Positions 31,224 to 32,716 of a stretch of 32,716 nt of DNA are shown one piece after another (the stretch's first letter is position 1; each line of letters begins with the position of its first letter). This stretch comes from Desulfocapsa sp. (lineage in GTDB: Bacteria; Desulfobacterota; Desulfobulbia; Desulfobulbales; CG2-30-60-27): assembly GCA_020717925.1 (NCBI GenBank), contig DYDL01000009.1:1-32716 (forward strand). The letters run 5' to 3'. The notes beneath the pieces were generated by a model. That model saw only the letters and a list, made by a program, of their open reading frames with translations, searched no databases and was not told the origin of the DNA. The translations under genes and the position numbers were made by a program.

Positions 31224-31583
31224 ATGGCACAGAACGACCGGCGGGCCAACACCAGGGTTTCCTTCCAGACCACCGTGGATGTACGCTTTACCCGGGGCCA
31301 GGAATATCCAAGTTGCGCCATTGAGGATCTGAGCGTGAAGGGAGTTTTTCTGGTCGGGATCAGGGACCAGGCGGTGGGCGATAGTTGCAGCCTTACCCTC
31401 TGCCTCAGCGGCACGAGCAGCAAACTGTGCCTGCGCATCCAGGGTAAGGTGATGCGCGTTGAAGAGGGCGGCGTGGGCGTCCATTTTGTCGAGATGGATC
31501 TGGACAGCTTTTATCACTTGAAGAATATCGTCTACTTCAATGCCGAGGATCCGGATCACATCCAGGAACAGCTTGTGGAATAG
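31224..31583 (+). CDS. PilZ-domain c-di-GMP receptor-like protein
   Basis: The 119-residue protein is a single PilZ domain. The c-di-GMP binding signatures are present: an N-terminal RRANTR (RxxxR type) and IEDLSVKGVFL (D/NxSxxG type), followed by beta strands ending in GKVMRVEEGGVGVHFVEMD. It should respond to the second messenger c-di-GMP and act through protein contacts. GGAGGGAA precedes the ATG. It lies 9 bases before the next gene and 90 bases after the coiled-coil protein gene, near pilD. Confidence 0.93.
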   Translation: MAQNDRRANTRVSFQTTVDVRFTRGQEYPSCAIEDLSVKGVFLVGIRDQAVGDSCSLTLCLSGTSSKLCLRIQGKVMRVEEGGVGVHFVEMDLDSFYHLKNIVYFNAEDPDHIQEQLVE

Positions 31584-31592
31584 GAGGTCAGC

Positions 31593-31901
31593 ATGGCCTT
31601 GATGCAGATTACCGTCATTCCCCTGGGCCTTGGTTCGCCCAGTGTCGGGGAATATGTGGCGGACATTGAAAAATTTTTGCAAAGTGAAGGGGTGGTCTGC
31701 CAGTTGCACGACATGGGCACGGTTATTCAGGGTGAGGCCGTTGAACTGCTTGCCCTCGCGGCCCGGATCCACGAACTCCCCTTCAATAAGGGCGTGCAGC
31801 GTGCCGTCACCCAGATTGTCCTGGATGACCGCCGTGATCGGACGGTCACCATCGGCGACAAGGTCGCCTCGGTGCGCGCCCGGCTGGCGCGGGCCAAATA
31901 A
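31593..31901 (+). CDS. MTH1187-family thiamine-binding-like protein
   Basis: The 102-residue protein belongs to the MTH1187/YkoF-like group (DUF77), which has a ferredoxin-like fold. Signatures are QITVIPLGLGSPSVGEYVADIEKFLQSEG, CQLHDMGTVIQGE and DRRDRTVTIGDKVASVRARL. Members bind thiamine or a related molecule, but the role in the cell is not established. AGGAGG precedes the ATG. It is 15 bases upstream of the CXXC micro-protein and may share a transcript with it and the Fe-S membrane protein. Confidence 0.9.
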   Translation: MALMQITVIPLGLGSPSVGEYVADIEKFLQSEGVVCQLHDMGTVIQGEAVELLALAARIHELPFNKGVQRAVTQIVLDDRRDRTVTIGDKVASVRARLARAK

Positions 31902-31916
31902 CCATGCGAGGGACGA

Positions 31917-32084
31917 ATGACCGCAAAACGCCGGGGCAGACCGGGCTATAAACTGCGCAAGGCGCCTTTTTTTGTCATCTTTTTTTTCGTGATCTGCATG
32001 TGCATTGGCATTGCCGCCGATGAACCGGCCCGCGTCTTTGAGCAGGCGGTGCGGGTCTGCCTGAGCTGCATAGGGATCGGCTAG
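31917..32084 (+). CDS. 55-aa CXXC membrane micro-protein (CD1871A-like; not in ORF track)
   Basis: Translated by hand: a basic N-terminus (MTAKRRGRPGYKLRKA), one membrane helix (PFFVIFFFVICMCIGIAA) and a C-terminal redox-type motif RVCLSCIGIG. The ending CLxCIGIG is the hallmark that I recall for the CD1871A family of CXXC-containing small proteins found in anaerobes next to NapH-like Fe-S proteins. GAGGGAC precedes the ATG. The next gene starts 3 bases after its stop. The CXXC would face the periplasm if the positive-inside rule holds. Confidence 0.8.
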   Translation: MTAKRRGRPGYKLRKAPFFVIFFFVICMCIGIAADEPARVFEQAVRVCLSCIGIG

Positions 32085-32087
32085 CCG

Positions 32088-32716
32088 ATGAATTTCTTGC
32101 GCAAATGGGTGCAGGCTGTCTTCAGCCTGCTGACCAACGCCTACTGGGCCTTCCCCTTTACCCGTACCATCTACCAGGGGCCCATGAAGGTGATCTGCGC
32201 GCCGGGGCTCAACTGTTACTCCTGTCCGGCCGCCACCACTTACTGCCCCATCGGCACCATCCAGCAACTTCTCGCCTCGGTGCGGCTCTCCCTGGAGAGC
32301 GGCCAATTTTTTCTCGGTTTTTCCGTGCTGGGCTTTATCGGCATCCTGGGCGGTTTTTTCGGCCGCCTGATCTGCGGCTGGGCCTGCCCCTTCGGCTTTA
32401 TCCAGGAGCTACTCTACAAGCTGCCCACCCGGAAATTCGGTGTGCCCAGGGTGCTGAACTATGGGAAATATTTTTTTCTGGCCTTTTTCGTGGTGCTCTT
32501 GCCTCTAATTGTGGTGGACGATTTCGGCGGCGGGGTCACCTGGTTCTGCAAGTACGTCTGCCCTGCCGGCACCCTGGAGGCCGGCTTGCCCATGCTGGCC
32601 ATGCAGCCCAGTCTGCGGGCCCAGGTGGGTGGGCTTTTTCTGAATAAGTTCGTGATCATGATTTTTGTCCTGGTCTGGAGCGTGCTGGCCAGCCGTCCTT
32701 TCTGCCGCACCATCTG
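32088..32716 (+). CDS. 4Fe-4S membrane protein, NapH/CcoG-like, N-terminal part (cut by window end)
   Basis: The frame is open to the window edge and is missing from the track, which shows a shadow frame instead. From the ATG at 32088 it gives about 209 codons. It begins MNFLRKWVQAVFSLLTNAYW, then a cytoplasm-type Cys cluster (ICAPGLNCYSCPAATTYCPI), then hydrophobic helices with the NapH signature LICGWACPFGFIQELLYKLP and, after another helix, FCKYVCPAGTLEAGLPML. NapH-like proteins pass electrons across the membrane, often from quinol. It is directly behind the CXXC micro-protein, an arrangement recurrent in anaerobes, and may form a small redox relay. Confidence 0.9.
   Translation, partial: MNFLRKWVQAVFSLLTNAYWAFPFTRTIYQGPMKVICAPGLNCYSCPAATTYCPIGTIQQLLASVRLSLESGQFFLGFSVLGFIGILGGFFGRLICGWACPFGFIQELLYKLPTRKFGVPRVLNYGKYFFLAFFVVLLPLIVVDDFGGGVTWFCKYVCPAGTLEAGLPMLAMQPSLRAQVGGLFLNKFVIMIFVLVWSVLASRPFCRTI

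Noticed and set aside
32105-32647. 180-codon plus-strand frame at the right end
   Set aside because: Out-of-frame shadow of the Fe-S membrane protein starting at 32088, which holds the Cys motifs in frame.

Overview
The window is a GC-rich chromosomal segment from an anaerobic, flagellated Gram-negative bacterium. I read it as Desulfobacterota, probably a Desulfobulbales-like sulfate or sulfur metaboliser. The reasons are lipoprotein and periplasmic flagellar parts (FlgH, FlgI, FlgA), sigma-54 promoters on flagellar genes, a CsrA/FliW pair, an hcp-ferredoxin cluster behind an FNR-type site, and NtrC-family regulation beside a prepilin peptidase. The lineage is an inference from gene content; no marker gene such as rRNA is present.

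Left end (1-1552): the start of nagZ (cut by the window edge) and queC on the minus strand form a tight pair. A short FlhB C-terminal-domain homologue is divergent from them.

Flagellar block (1852-13105): flgF-flgG-flgA-flgH, then flgI-flgJ-flgN-flgK-flgL-csrA-fliW, all on the plus strand. Two near-perfect sigma-54 promoters (before flgF and before flgI) and one near-perfect sigma-28 promoter (minus strand, driving the convergent anti-sigma factor flgM) outline a classical tiered flagellar hierarchy. FlgK (826 aa) and FlgL (643 aa) are both much enlarged by flagellin-IN-type inserts that look alike. The flgF leader carries a duplicated 17-base motif, a hairpin with GGA in its loop, and a 37-codon reading frame whose stop overlaps the flgF start.

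Minus-strand mini-operon (13295-14332): a 47-aa membrane peptide absent from the ORF track, an unrecognised 132-aa protein, and a stand-alone CheY-like receiver. This is the least explained gene set in the window.

Housekeeping block (14664-20349): full-length polA with an intact proofreading domain, a PpiD-like periplasmic folding factor, and the convergent plsY plus a small J-domain protein that overlap by 8 bases.

Nitrosative/redox block (20508-24591): hcp, a Cys-rich HD-domain protein and a ferredoxin-like protein follow an FNR/HcpR-type palindrome centred near -41.5. A TlpA-type thioredoxin comes next.

Right part (24645-32716): a small secreted Cys protein with its own promoter and a perfect terminator; a methyltransferase overlapping an FmdB-type zinc ribbon protein; mnmG; a convergent prepilin peptidase plus NtrC-type regulator pair; an unknown coiled-coil protein; a PilZ protein; and a thiamine-binding-like protein / CXXC micro-protein / NapH-like Fe-S membrane protein set that runs off the end. 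I saw no tRNA, rRNA, CRISPR array, intact insertion sequence or prophage.
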